DNA of 64,000 bases from Caulobacter ginsengisoli. GTDB lineage: Bacteria > Pseudomonadota > Alphaproteobacteria > Caulobacterales > Caulobacteraceae. Below, in pieces: positions 19,977 to 29,095 of this stretch. The translations under genes and the position numbers were made by a program. Numbering within the stretch: position 1 is the stretch's first letter; the number at the start of each line of letters is the position of its first letter. A model generated the notes under the pieces. It saw nothing but the letters and a program-made list of their open reading frames with translations, did not search any database and was not told where the DNA came from. Location: positions 687,001 through 751,000 of the forward strand of contig NZ_JAUSVS010000001.1 in the NCBI RefSeq assembly GCF_030814835.1. The letters are read 5' to 3'.

Positions 19977-20840
19977 ATGGCGTTCGATGGACCCGCTTTC
20001 ATCCGTCACGTTGCAGAGAGGCTCGTGCACGAGTTCCAATTCTCGCAGGGAGCCGGCACGCCGGGGCTAATTGGAGCAGCAAAAGAACATCCGGCACGTG
20101 TTCAACTTGCCCGTCTCATGCCAGGCGGCGTGGGCGTTGGTAGCGGAATTGTCGTGGACAGTTATGGCGGCGTAAGCCGCCAGCAGGACATCGTGATCTT
20201 CGAAGACCTCTGCCCGGTATTCACCCACAACGACGCGCCTGAAGCGACTTACTATCCGGTAGAGGGCGTGATTGCAGTCGGCGAGGTAAAAAGTGGGCTT
20301 GGACAAACGGAGCTCAATGATTCCATCGCGAAGAGCGCTTCTGTAAAAGGCTTACGTCGGTACGTTGATTCGAATGAGGTCGGTTATTCGTTTCGACAAT
20401 ACTGTAGCGGCACGTCGTTTGCTGGCGCTCCAGAAGAGAAATATGACCAGGATGATAAATCGCTGGATCAAGTATACAGCTTTGTTCTTTGCCAACGCTT
20501 TACATTGAGTTCGCAGACAATGCTGAAACACGTTGCCGAAGGCGCTCGTGCTGCCGGTGTTGCCATGATGCCAAACCTGGTGGCCTCGCTGGAAAGCGGA
20601 ACACTTTACGCTTTCAATTCAGCTTCCCACGCGGTTGCTCGGTCAATGAAGGAAGGAGATGGAGCCATTTCCATCGAGGATTCCATGGCTGGCTTTGCGC
20701 ATCTCCTGGCGATGCTCCGCCTCTATGTGATGAGCGGACGCACCGTTGATCGAAAGCATTATGAGCGCTACTTCCGGAAAATTGGCGCCCCCGGTCCACC
20801 TAGCGTTTCAATCAGCGGACATGTGAGTTTCAGCCAGTAG
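19977..20840 (+). CDS. DUF6602-like putative nuclease-fold protein
   Basis: 287 residues from the ATG; a GTG two codons upstream is the alternative start. The core resembles DUF6602: VGSGIVVDSYGGVSRQQDIV, then VEGVIAVGEVKSGLG. The D of QQDIV and the EVK of GEVKSG fit a PD-(D/E)XK nuclease fold, a pattern often used by proteins in defence islands. It is the first gene inside attL and stands alone, facing the DUF3768 gene. Its role is not known; nuclease or DNA-end binding is inferred from the motif only. Confidence 0.65.
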   Translation: MAFDGPAFIRHVAERLVHEFQFSQGAGTPGLIGAAKEHPARVQLARLMPGGVGVGSGIVVDSYGGVSRQQDIVIFEDLCPVFTHNDAPEATYYPVEGVIAVGEVKSGLGQTELNDSIAKSASVKGLRRYVDSNEVGYSFRQYCSGTSFAGAPEEKYDQDDKSLDQVYSFVLCQRFTLSSQTMLKHVAEGARAAGVAMMPNLVASLESGTLYAFNSASHAVARSMKEGDGAISIEDSMAGFAHLLAMLRLYVMSGRTVDRKHYERYFRKIGAPGPPSVSISGHVSFSQ

Positions 20841-20865
20841 AGCTGTCGGCCACAGTTCCATAGCC

Positions 20866-20891
20866 GCTGGCCTCAGTACTCTGAGGCCAGC
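20866..20891. terminator. Perfect hairpin between convergent genes
   Basis: GCTGGCCTCAG and CTGAGGCCAGC form an 11-bp perfect stem with a TACT loop. The hairpin overlaps the last codons of the DUF3768 gene. It lacks a T-run, so it may act as a transcript-end stabiliser rather than an intrinsic terminator. Confidence 0.5.
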
Positions 20892-21217
20892 ATGATGGTG
20901 AGCACCCGGCAGGTCACCGCCGGGTCGGCGGGGTTTTCGGAGCCGCCACCGAGATCGAGATTGTAGTAGTCGATCTTCCAAAACAGCCGCTCGCCGGCCA
21001 GGTCGAACGCGCCGAAGTCATGCTCGCCATAGGGATCATTGTCGGCAGTGAAGGTGTCGAACGCGCGCACGTCGGCAAGCGCCCTGGCGGCGAAGGCGAC
21101 GCCCAGATCCGAGACGCCTCGGGTAAAGAGCCAGCGACCGGACCCGCACGGCCCGCCGGTGCGGAAGTCATCATTGAGATCGCAGATTTGGTGACGCTTG
21201 GCGATGGAAGGGGTCAT
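20873..21217 (-). CDS. DUF3768 domain protein (copy 1)
   Basis: 114 residues. It matches DUF3768 along its length: LNDDFR, GVSDLGV, FDTFTADNDPYGEHDFGAF, LFWKIDYYNLDL and CRVLTIMLASEY. The family is small, common on alphaproteobacterial plasmids and integrative elements, and has no established function. The start at 21217 has a GGAG Shine-Dalgarno; the frame stays open upstream through a conserved leader, which I regard as untranslated. A second DUF3768 copy with the same leader is at 27748-28119. Confidence 0.88.
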   Translation of the reverse strand: MTPSIAKRHQICDLNDDFRTGGPCGSGRWLFTRGVSDLGVAFAARALADVRAFDTFTADNDPYGEHDFGAFDLAGERLFWKIDYYNLDLGGGSENPADPAVTCRVLTIMLASEY

Positions 21218-21366
21218 GGTGCTTCTCCAATCCGCCGCGGGACCATCCCGCGGCTTCATGGGAGCCCCCTGAAGCGGGCCATTGAGCTGTCGGTCACACC
21301 CCGCGCGAAGCGCGCCCGAAGGGGCAAGCTGCACAAGCCGAAGGCGCGGAAGCGCAGCGGGTTGAC
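21218..21366 (-). promoter_or_regulatory. Repeated structured leader, copy A
   Basis: This is the 5' region of DUF3768 copy 1. In transcript order it contains CGCTTCC, TGCAGCTTGCCCC, a GCGCGCTTCGCGCG hairpin and GGTGTGACCG. It ends with GGCTCCCATGAAG and a perfect 9-bp hairpin, GCCGCGGGA-TGG-TCCCGCGGC, just before the ribosome binding site. Copies B, C and D precede other genes of the element. Confidence 0.75.
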
Positions 21367-21443
21367 CGGCGGCGGGTCCGCTTCACGCTGCGTCCATAGA
21401 AGTCGAACGGCTCTGCGTCGGATTGAGCGAGGGCGCGCTGCCC

Positions 21444-23141
21444 TTAAGCGGGCTGGAGCGTGTTCGTAATGATGGCGAGGGATTCATCGCAGGCCTGCGC
21501 CAGTGCCCGGTAGTGTTCGCGCAACGTGCCGTGCTCCTGCAGAATGGATTGGCGCAGCACCTTGGCGCTCTCGCCCCCGGCATGACCCTTGGCCTTGCTG
21601 CGCAACTGATGGAGGCTCTTCAGCGGAGCGACGATCCTGCCTGCATGCTCCTCCTCGAAACCCGCGCCCACGAGGCAGAGCTGAAGCAGGCCAAGCGACC
21701 GCATCTGATCCTGCGGCTGCTCTCCGAGTTCGATGCCTTTTGCTCGAAGAACCTTCTCCTCGAAGCCTTCAACCAGGAGCTGGTCGAGGTTCAAGAGTTC
21801 CTCCGCCCACTCGTCGGGCGAGGCGGTTGCAGGATAGTGGACCCTGTCCGGCAGATCCTTTCCACGCAGCGTCCACCACGGCGCATGGATTTCCTCCAAC
21901 CTGCGGAGCTTGGCTTTGAGGCTGAGAAGGGGATCGTAGCTCTCATCCCAGGTTCCGTAGAGGTCGGTCTTCAGCGCCCGCTCGGAGATGCCCCCTTTCG
22001 GGGCTTCATTGTATTGCTTCCAGTGTAGCTGCTCCTCGAAAGGGAGCTTGTTGAGGTAGCCGAGATAGGTGTGAACCTGACCTTCCTCATTGACGTCGTA
22101 GGTCTTGAGATACCACGCACCGCGACAGCCGATGGACCGATGATCCAGCTTGTATTTCTCGCGATCCGATTTGTATTTCAGGAGCACTTCCGGCTTGAAG
22201 AAGGCCGGGGTGACCTCCCAAGGCTTGTCGGATTTGGTGAAGTAGTTGGCTAGCGCATCCGGCGCACAGGAGATTTCACGCACTTGATCGTGCTTGCGGT
22301 CATAGGCGATGAAGGTCGCGTGTTGCTTGTCTTCGTCGTCATGCCAGAAGGCGCGGCTGACCTCTTCCAGCGTTGTGGCTGTGGGGATGATCTGAGCGCC
22401 GCGACCATAGCTGGCAGTGCCCTTCATCCGGCCGTAGCGATACTGGATGTTCTCGCCATGGGCTCGGCGATCCGAGTCCTCGGAGCCCCAACCGCTGAAC
22501 CGCTCGGACAGGATGCAGGTAAAATCGAACAGCCTGACAAGCGTTGCACCGGTGAGGGCGGCATACTGATCCAGCACCTTCCTGGAGCCCAGCACCACGC
22601 GACCCTGCGGGGTCTTTGTGCCCGGTTCCTGGAGCGACACGACGCGGAAAACATCTTCGATGTCACCAAGCCGATCCAGCCTGCACCAGGCGTTTCGCTC
22701 CGGCATGAAATGCAGACCGAAAACATGAGTTAGGGGTTGAAGAATCTCCACGTAGCTCGAGCGCGATGGCACGCCTTCGAACCCGCGCATGAAGACAATC
22801 TGCTCTCCCTTGCGTAGCGATTTCGACGCCTCCGACTCTAAGGGTGAACTGATCCAGGTTTTGTTGGCCGAGTAGGTGATCGACCAGGAAGACCATGGGT
22901 CGGCATGCCAACTGGTGAGATCCTCGAAGTTGGGTGGAGAGACTGCCCCGGTCGGTGCTAGCACCGAATGGACGTACATGTGACCGGCGCTGAGAAACAG
23001 CACGACGCTGTCGCTGCGCGCGTTCTCTTCCAGAAAATCCAGCGATACACCCAGCTCAAGCCAGGCCGCGATTTCCTCCGTCGTCTCCGGCAGGGCCAAG
23101 AGCGCCTGCAGCTGTTTCAGGACCCTATGTTGGTCGTGCAT
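21444..23141 (-). CDS. Unknown 565-aa protein downstream of the Gabija-like pair
   Basis: The start at 23141 has a GGAG Shine-Dalgarno at good spacing; an in-frame start 16 codons upstream is unlikely. No family is recognised. The middle (SYGRGAQIIPTATTLEEVSR, DDEDKQHATFIAYDRKHDQ) looks alpha/beta. The C-terminal 100 residues are helical and contain LRSKAKGHA, an R-x5-H arrangement like the RX4-6H motif of HEPN RNases. It follows the UvrD gene by 121 bp on the same strand and may be a third component or sensor of that system. Function is inferred from position and one motif. Confidence 0.65.
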   Translation of the reverse strand: MHDQHRVLKQLQALLALPETTEEIAAWLELGVSLDFLEENARSDSVVLFLSAGHMYVHSVLAPTGAVSPPNFEDLTSWHADPWSSWSITYSANKTWISSPLESEASKSLRKGEQIVFMRGFEGVPSRSSYVEILQPLTHVFGLHFMPERNAWCRLDRLGDIEDVFRVVSLQEPGTKTPQGRVVLGSRKVLDQYAALTGATLVRLFDFTCILSERFSGWGSEDSDRRAHGENIQYRYGRMKGTASYGRGAQIIPTATTLEEVSRAFWHDDEDKQHATFIAYDRKHDQVREISCAPDALANYFTKSDKPWEVTPAFFKPEVLLKYKSDREKYKLDHRSIGCRGAWYLKTYDVNEEGQVHTYLGYLNKLPFEEQLHWKQYNEAPKGGISERALKTDLYGTWDESYDPLLSLKAKLRRLEEIHAPWWTLRGKDLPDRVHYPATASPDEWAEELLNLDQLLVEGFEEKVLRAKGIELGEQPQDQMRSLGLLQLCLVGAGFEEEHAGRIVAPLKSLHQLRSKAKGHAGGESAKVLRQSILQEHGTLREHYRALAQACDESLAIITNTLQPA

Positions 23142-23262
23142 GCCAATATCTCCGCAGGCTGGCGTAGAACAGACCAGAAACATCGGCAAGCAAATCGTGC
23201 GTGGCTAGAGACCCGTTTCCGCAGCATCTGGGGGCTTGGGCGCGCCGCTTAATTTATTGAGA

Positions 23263-25161
23263 CTAGAGGTCTTCAATTCCAAAGAGTTGAGCGGGCGGTA
23301 CCAGGTTTTTCGCAAGAATTGCGTTCCTTGCACCGTTTGGGTCGGGTGCAAATACGACCACTGCCAAATCTTCGCGTGCACGGGAAGCGCAAACGTAAAA
23401 TAGACGTCGCGTTCTGTCCAACACAGAATCTACGCCGTTAGCTATATTTTCCTCATCTTTGTCGGAAAGATCCGCAAACCCGAAATATTTACCGTATGAA
23501 AATAAGCTGTAGTTGGCTTCTTCATCGTCGATTACGACCAGAACGCGCTCGAACTCGGCGCCCTTGATGCCCTGCTGCGTTGCGAAGGGAGATTCTTCCT
23601 CCAAATATGCCCGGTAGCCCCAAAGCTCGGGCGCCGGGCACGCCAGGAACGCGGAGACAGCATGTCGCTCACTAGCGTCACTCTCCTCCTCATTGTCGTC
23701 ACCCATATCGGCCTCTGCCTCCGGATTTGGGGCAAACCGGGGATCCAACTCCGCCAGTTCGGTTTCGCCGACGAGGGAGATTATATCACCGACGGTCGCC
23801 ACGCTTTCATCGGCCAGGAGGCCTGTAAGCCGTACGACAGCTGCATGTAGACCGGCGAGCACACCGACCGCATTTTCTGACGTCAACCGCTCGGCAGTGA
23901 GCAGCGGGCAGTTTGCCCTCAAATGGGCAATCACCTCTGAACTCCGTTCGGCACGAGAGGCGAGTACGATCGGGAGAATGAAGTTGATGAACGGTCTAAG
24001 GGGCCAAGCCTTTCCGTCCTTCAGCCCCTCCTTGAAGTCCACGGGAGCCCTGTCATTGAGCGCGGCGTAGAGCCCCGCGAAGCCTAGGCGAACGGCAGCC
24101 ATGCGGTGGACGAGCACCAGCGACCGCACGTTAGAGTCGGGGTCGTTTCTAAGCCAAAGATCATCGCCGGCAGCAGCGGCAAGCCAGCCCCGCACTTGTT
24201 CGAGTCGGGCGGCACGTTCCCTATCGGCGGGAAGAACGAAGATACGCGCTGTGCCTTGAACTGGTTCGGCAACGCCATTCCTCAAGACGGTTCGGCCACG
24301 AATCTGTCGGAGCCCGTCATCTTCGCTGCGGATCTGATTTACGAACGCCAGAACGGATTGCGGGCATCGGAAGTTCTCAGGCTTCTTGATCTCGTTCCAC
24401 CCGTCGACCAAGGCAATTGCCCCGGCACCGGTGGTGTAGATTTTCTGCATGGGGTCGCCGAAGAAACCCACGCAAAACTCTATTTCGACCTCGGCCTCGA
24501 TGCGCTTTAAGGCCTCCACGACGGTGGGGCTGGTATCTTGGCTCTCATCAACGAAGACGAACGGAAAGCGACCGGCCACGAGCGTTCTTAGCAGCGCATG
24601 ACGTCCGATGAGTTCGGGGCCGATTTTCAGAATATCGTCATGCCCCAACACGCCCTTTGCGTAGTTGGCGCCCGGTCCATAGGTGAACTTGGGCACTGCA
24701 TCGATCACTTCGAGCTGGCGTCGATAGCGCTCGATTTTTCGCGCTTCCTTCTCACGAGTAGCCTGGCGCGTGAGCGGCCGGCCGATCTTCTCGTCTGATG
24801 TCGCGATCTTCTCCGCAATACGATCCTTCACCCAGGCCTTCAGGTCGGTTTGAAACGGGCTCACTACCGACCAAAGAAAACTGTGGATGGTGGAGACGTG
24901 GAACAGCGTCGAGTTGCCCACATCACCCCAAATCTCGCCAACCGCGACTTCCGTATATGTGATGCATGCGATCTGTTGCCCGCGTCGGCGAAGTGCGACG
25001 CCCCTAGTCCGGGCCAAATGGTCGAGTGCTTTGACAAGCGACGTGGTCTTTCCAGATCCCGCGCCCGCCACCATGACAAAACTTCGAACAGGAGTCTCAT
25101 CGAGACAGGCGCGCAACTCCAGGTCCGCGCGCGTATCGGGCTGCCCAATCCTCGTCGTCAT
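23263..25161 (-). CDS. UvrD/Rep-type helicase, Gabija GajB-like
   Basis: 632 residues of superfamily 1A helicase. Motif I VAGAGSGKT is at 31-39, motif II FVFVDESQD near 205, motif III-like GFFGDPMQKIY near 235, motif V TQQGIKGAEFERVLVV near 535 and motif VI RRLFYVCASRAREDL near 588. An acidic stretch precedes motif V. It overlaps the OLD nuclease gene by ATGA, the gene order and coupling seen in Gabija (gajA then gajB). In Gabija the helicase partner senses DNA ends or ssDNA and licenses the nuclease. Longer than classical GajB, so I call it GajB-like. Confidence 0.82.
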   Translation of the reverse strand: MTTRIGQPDTRADLELRACLDETPVRSFVMVAGAGSGKTTSLVKALDHLARTRGVALRRRGQQIACITYTEVAVGEIWGDVGNSTLFHVSTIHSFLWSVVSPFQTDLKAWVKDRIAEKIATSDEKIGRPLTRQATREKEARKIERYRRQLEVIDAVPKFTYGPGANYAKGVLGHDDILKIGPELIGRHALLRTLVAGRFPFVFVDESQDTSPTVVEALKRIEAEVEIEFCVGFFGDPMQKIYTTGAGAIALVDGWNEIKKPENFRCPQSVLAFVNQIRSEDDGLRQIRGRTVLRNGVAEPVQGTARIFVLPADRERAARLEQVRGWLAAAAGDDLWLRNDPDSNVRSLVLVHRMAAVRLGFAGLYAALNDRAPVDFKEGLKDGKAWPLRPFINFILPIVLASRAERSSEVIAHLRANCPLLTAERLTSENAVGVLAGLHAAVVRLTGLLADESVATVGDIISLVGETELAELDPRFAPNPEAEADMGDDNEEESDASERHAVSAFLACPAPELWGYRAYLEEESPFATQQGIKGAEFERVLVVIDDEEANYSLFSYGKYFGFADLSDKDEENIANGVDSVLDRTRRLFYVCASRAREDLAVVVFAPDPNGARNAILAKNLVPPAQLFGIEDL

Positions 25162-27479
25162 GCGGCCTCAGGTTCGTCGGCCGCTTCAGCAGGCTGAGCT
25201 TCGGGAACTTCATCTGGAGGAGTCACTTCGCCTTCCAACCAGCGAAGGCCATCGGAAATGTAGCTTGGCACATCCCATCGCTCTGGATCGCGGGCGAGCA
25301 GAGCCAATGCAAAGTCGGTCTTATTGAACCAGGTTCCTTTGATGCGTTTATGGAGCCGCTCCGCGAGTTGCGCGACCGTCATATTGGTATTCTTGGGAAT
25401 TCTGAGCTTAAGCGATGCTCCGTCTTTGGCTTGGCAGTGTTTCAAGTTCTCCAGGGCGAATGCTTCTTCAAGCGTGCGCCCCGCAATGGTTACGGTCTCG
25501 TCGCCCCACGTCACGTCGATATTTGACTGGTAGGTCACTCGAACGAGCGCGCCGCCATCGGCGCGCGCTTGGGTCCGCTGATCGTCGCTCGCTGCCAACA
25601 AATCAGCGATTGCAACTACGCCAGGGAGCCAGCGCGCCAGAGTTTGATTGGACGTCACGGCATCTGGTTGATGGACCATGCAAGCCTTTCCAGGCTTGGC
25701 CTCATCATCTTCGTCCTCCTCCTCCTCGTCCTCTTCGGCCGCCGGTTCAGGTCCGACTTGTTGATCGGGGTGAAGTTCGCCAGCGTCTTGCGCTTGGGCA
25801 GCGGCTGGGGGCTGGGGCTCGTCTTCCTCGTCGTCGACTAACGCAGGCGCTGGACCGAGGACGCTATCAATGTCCGTAATAACGAGTGTGGTAATTCCAA
25901 GGAATTCGATCAGAGTCTTGAAGCGATGACCGAACGCACCACCGATTTCAAGAATGCTAAGGTAGGCAGACTGTAATCGTGGCGCAGATTTAGCGATCAT
26001 CTGCGGAAGGAGCAGCCTTTCGACATTCCCCTCCACCAACACTGCGGCATCGGCGAAAAAGAGGTCGCAATGCGTGAGTTTAAGGTAGCGCTCTAGAAAG
26101 TCGCGAGTGGGATTCCGCGTGCGCTGATAGAACGCAGACAGGTTCAGAACCTCAGAGGCCTGCCCTTCTTCGCGGGACACGCGCCGGAAGTAGCGTATCG
26201 GCCGGAAGCCACGCTCATAAAGGATATGTGGAGAGTGCGTGGTAATGACCAGTTGGCTACCATAGTGCTGTGCATCAGCACCCTCGATAGCAATGATGTC
26301 CAGGACCTTGCGCACGAAGACCTGTTGTAGCTGCGCATGCAAATGCGCTTCCGGTTCTTCAATAAAAATGAGGTGGACCGGAGGTCGCTTTTCCTCGGTG
26401 TCCATCCACTGCGTATGAAGGTCCAAAAGTTCGACCACCATGTAGATGAGGTTTTTGAACCCAAGACCATTATAGCGATCCGGAAGCGTCGGGACTTCTG
26501 AACCGTCAACCGGCTGGGAGAGCGCATAGTGAACGCGCGCGCCGTCGTTCGCGCTCATGATGGTTGTTGGATTTAGGGTGGACTTGATTAGTAGTCTTGG
26601 GTTGGTCAGACCCGGGTAACCTAGTCTTGCAAGTCGCGTGAGTGTCGGCTCGAAGACCTTGTCCAAGTGCGCGTTGAGGAGCGCCTCTGAGCCGGCGAGG
26701 GCGCTCAAGGCGTCAAAGTCGTCACCTCTCTTTTCCAGGTTCTTCTCGTAGAAGCGGCTCAAGCGGCGAGAAAGGTCTTCCGCCCTCCCACCAGCCGCGG
26801 CGTCGGATAGATGGCGCTGCGCATGCAGCACATCCACGCGCAACAGCGATCCTAAAATGTCTCGACCCGTGCGCCCTTTGTCAGGCGTAAGGGGCTGGGG
26901 AGAATAGCCCACGTGTTCGACGAACTCGTTGTCGAAGCGCGATCGGTCCAAGATGAAGTACCGCAACTCAAATTCGCGATTGAGATATTCAGCCAAGTAC
27001 TCGCGCAGCGTTCTCGGCGGCGGATGATAGGCCGCAACACCCTCCGTCGCTGGACGCGCGTTGGCTCGCGCTTGATCGCGTGCTGCTTGGAAACTTCGCA
27101 GTAGCGATGCAGGGTCGGAGGCGGCGTACTCTATGCGCAGTCCAACGGTTGCGCCGGTCCAAGCCAAACCTGGCAGCAGGTCGACAACCCGGTGCAGGTT
27201 TGCCGGGTCGACGTTGAACCAGATGTCCAAGGAGATAGCAGGTAGTGTTGCCCCATCTTCTGCGTTGCCCCACGCATCGATGTCGGCCCAGCTCTCGAAG
27301 CTAAAATCGTGTATCGAGAAGCGGTCCCTGGTCGGCGACATGAATAGCTGAAAAGCATGCGAGGCGGATGTCTTACCGCTATTATTCGGCCCCACAAAAA
27401 TTGAGAGTTCAGATTCCAAATCTATGGTGACTTCACGCAATCGGCGGAAGTTCCGGATTCTGACTGCCTCGACATGCAT
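25158..27479 (-). CDS. OLD-family ATP-dependent nuclease, Gabija GajA-like
   Basis: 773 residues from MHVEAVRIRNF; the frame stays open upstream but that part is not OLD-like. ABC-type ATPase: Walker A GPNNSGKT at 30-37, Walker B LIFIEEPEAHLH near 370, H-loop TTHSPHIL. A TOPRIM nuclease domain follows, with VLVEGNVERLLL near 481 and ITDIDS near 535. Unusual is a 50-residue, very acidic and proline-rich insert (about 546-596) inside the TOPRIM region. Classical GajA is about 580 residues. Coupled by ATGA to the UvrD helicase, it forms a class 2 OLD pair, most likely a Gabija-type anti-phage DNA-degrading system. Confidence 0.82.
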   Translation of the reverse strand: MHVEAVRIRNFRRLREVTIDLESELSIFVGPNNSGKTSASHAFQLFMSPTRDRFSIHDFSFESWADIDAWGNAEDGATLPAISLDIWFNVDPANLHRVVDLLPGLAWTGATVGLRIEYAASDPASLLRSFQAARDQARANARPATEGVAAYHPPPRTLREYLAEYLNREFELRYFILDRSRFDNEFVEHVGYSPQPLTPDKGRTGRDILGSLLRVDVLHAQRHLSDAAAGGRAEDLSRRLSRFYEKNLEKRGDDFDALSALAGSEALLNAHLDKVFEPTLTRLARLGYPGLTNPRLLIKSTLNPTTIMSANDGARVHYALSQPVDGSEVPTLPDRYNGLGFKNLIYMVVELLDLHTQWMDTEEKRPPVHLIFIEEPEAHLHAQLQQVFVRKVLDIIAIEGADAQHYGSQLVITTHSPHILYERGFRPIRYFRRVSREEGQASEVLNLSAFYQRTRNPTRDFLERYLKLTHCDLFFADAAVLVEGNVERLLLPQMIAKSAPRLQSAYLSILEIGGAFGHRFKTLIEFLGITTLVITDIDSVLGPAPALVDDEEDEPQPPAAAQAQDAGELHPDQQVGPEPAAEEDEEEEDEDDEAKPGKACMVHQPDAVTSNQTLARWLPGVVAIADLLAASDDQRTQARADGGALVRVTYQSNIDVTWGDETVTIAGRTLEEAFALENLKHCQAKDGASLKLRIPKNTNMTVAQLAERLHKRIKGTWFNKTDFALALLARDPERWDVPSYISDGLRWLEGEVTPPDEVPEAQPAEAADEPEAA

Positions 27480-27747
27480 ATTGCCACCCTCTCTCGCCGA
27501 CCATAGCCGGGGCGTATTCTGAAAACTATGAGAACTTCTCAAGGTGGCAATTTGAGATAGCGCCCGGTCGGGTAGGGGCACCCCTATGCGGCATACCTGG
27601 CGCGCATTTGGGTATGCGCAGCAATGCCGATGGACAGCAGGCCGAAGGCCGATCAACCACGCTCCTAGCTTGTGGGACCCTCAGATGGGTAGATGGCGTG
27701 AGCGCTCGCGACGCCCCCAGGCGCGAATGCCTGAGAACGCCACAGCG
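27480..27747. other. Gap between the OLD nuclease gene and DUF3768 copy 2
   Basis: 268 bp that should carry the promoter of the nuclease-helicase operon on the minus strand. I see no clear operator or repeat. The only Shine-Dalgarno-like run (GAGGGTGG) lies next to the nuclease start. Confidence 0.5.
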
Positions 27748-28119
27748 CTAGCCTCGGGGGGGCTGAGACGACCGCGCACGGACACACGATGCCAGAATCC
27801 GGCAGGTGCGCATATTGTCGGCCGGGTCCTCGGCCGCCCATGGTGTGCCGCGTTCGAGGTAGTCGAACTTCCAAAACACTTCGCGCCCATTTACCTCGAA
27901 GCACCCGAAATCATGCTCACCGTACGGGTCATTGTTCGGTGTGAAATCGTCGTAGGTGAACACCGTGTTCAACGCCTGCCAGGTGAACTGCGGCCCCATC
28001 ATCTGGACACCGGAGGTGACGAGCCAAAGCCCCTCGAACTTCGTCCAGCCCATTAGCGGGCCATACCGGCGGAAGTCGTCATTGATCGCCGCAATCGCCG
28101 CCGCCCTGGCGGGGGTCAT
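27748..28119 (-). CDS. DUF3768 domain protein (copy 2)
   Basis: 123 residues. Shared with copy 1 are INDDFRRYG, TSGVQMMG, FTPNNDPYGEHDFGCFEV and FWKFDYLER. The last 18 residues (after CRILA) depart from the family ending IMLAxEY and may reflect a small 3' change. It starts inside the stop of the 76-aa gene (ATGA). Function is unknown. Confidence 0.8.
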   Translation of the reverse strand: MTPARAAAIAAINDDFRRYGPLMGWTKFEGLWLVTSGVQMMGPQFTWQALNTVFTYDDFTPNNDPYGEHDFGCFEVNGREVFWKFDYLERGTPWAAEDPADNMRTCRILASCVRARSSQPPRG

Positions 28120-28346
28120 TGCTGACCCCCTTCGGCTTGCGGCCGATCCGTGATGAAGCGCAGAACGATCCGGCCCTGGAGCGGCACCGCATCGCAGCTG
28201 ATGCTGAAGCCCAGGCCATCCTTGTGCGGCCAGGCCGCGCCGATGGGCGTCCAGTTGGCGGCATCGCCATCACCGAGGACGCGGAACAGGCGATGGGAGG
28301 GTTTGCGGCCGACCGGCAGCTTGGGTTGGGGTTGTTGTTTGGCCAT
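28116..28346 (-). CDS. Small conserved protein upstream of DUF3768 copy 2
   Basis: 76 residues, starting MAKQQPQPK with AAGGAG in front. The conserved-looking core is HRLFRVLGDGDAANWTPIGA followed by HKDGLGFSISCDAVPLQGRI, a pattern I associate with small unnamed proteins of alphaproteobacterial plasmids. There is no signal or membrane segment. The first gene of a two-gene operon, it is preceded by leader copy B. Confidence 0.75.
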   Translation of the reverse strand: MAKQQPQPKLPVGRKPSHRLFRVLGDGDAANWTPIGAAWPHKDGLGFSISCDAVPLQGRIVLRFITDRPQAEGGQQ

Positions 28347-28500
28347 GATGGGCTCCTTCCAAGTTTGCCGCGGACCATTCCGCGGCTTCATGGGGAGCAA
28401 GGGGCGTCGGCCATCGAGGCGGCGGTCACACCCCGCGCGCCAGCGCGCCCGCAGGGGGCGGAGCTGCACGGAGCAAAGCGAAGGAAGCGAGACGGGTTGA
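28347..28500 (-). promoter_or_regulatory. Repeated structured leader, copy B
   Basis: The order of elements is the same as in copy A: TGCAGCTCCGCCCC, GGGCGCGCTGGCGCGC, GGGTGTGACCG and GCTCCCCATGAAG. The closing hairpin is GCCGCGGA-ATGG-TCCGCGGC at 28367-28386. Compared with copy A this stem lacks one G-C pair on both sides, so pairing is kept while sequence changes. Confidence 0.75.
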
Positions 28501-28609
28501 TCGACGCCGGGCCGGCGCCAGAACGCTCACAGATAGAAGCCGTGATTGGTTCTGCCCTGGCCTGGAAGGATCCTTGCCAGCCAACCCGGGACGTAGAGAG
28601 CTGACAAAC

Positions 28610-29095
28610 TTAAGAGGCGTAGCTGTCCCAGTGGATCCGCGTATAGTCCGACATACCCCGCGCCGCATTGTAGGGCGGATAGATGGTCCTGAACGCTGCG
28701 AGCGCTTCATCATGACCAAGGCCACGGAACCTGTCGGTGTGTTTGGCCAAATAGAGAAAGGCGATGGTGGGCGACCGCGACATGCCCTGATTGCAGTGAA
28801 CCAGCACCTGGGATGTACCGATGTGTTCTTCGATAGCTGCCAGGGCGGCATCGATCAGCGACGGGCCAATGAATTTGACATTGGGCGCATCGACCAGGTT
28901 CAAGATCAGGCGACTGTCCCGCCTGGCGATTAGATATTCCGGATGGTCTTTGGAGGCTGCAGGGCCGGTATAGCCGAGGGCTTGCCGGTGATATGGCTCC
29001 TTGCAGGCATGAATGGTGAACCAACCAGGCTGACCACGAATGCGGCGTTCATCGACCTCGCCGCCCACATGGAGGTTGGGATGGACTTCAATCAT
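28610..29095 (-). CDS. Dual-specificity/tyrosine phosphatase-like protein
   Basis: 161 residues from MIEVHPNLHVGGE; a much longer upstream frame is unlikely. The catalytic P-loop is VLVHCNQGMSRSPT (C-x5-R), with the helix IDAALAAIEEH before it, as in dual-specificity phosphatases. It dephosphorylates protein or possibly nucleotide/polyphosphate substrates; the target is unknown. It is divergent from the NACHT nuclease gene, with 160 bp between the starts, and could modulate it or be independent cargo. Confidence 0.82.
   Translation of the reverse strand: MIEVHPNLHVGGEVDERRIRGQPGWFTIHACKEPYHRQALGYTGPAASKDHPEYLIARRDSRLILNLVDAPNVKFIGPSLIDAALAAIEEHIGTSQVLVHCNQGMSRSPTIAFLYLAKHTDRFRGLGHDEALAAFRTIYPPYNAARGMSDYTRIHWDSYAS

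Noticed and set aside
21218-21334. Longer DUF3768 start using the open frame through leader A (and likewise in leader B)
   Set aside because: Leader C is conserved in sequence but in a different frame relative to its gene, and good Shine-Dalgarno sites precede the shorter starts.
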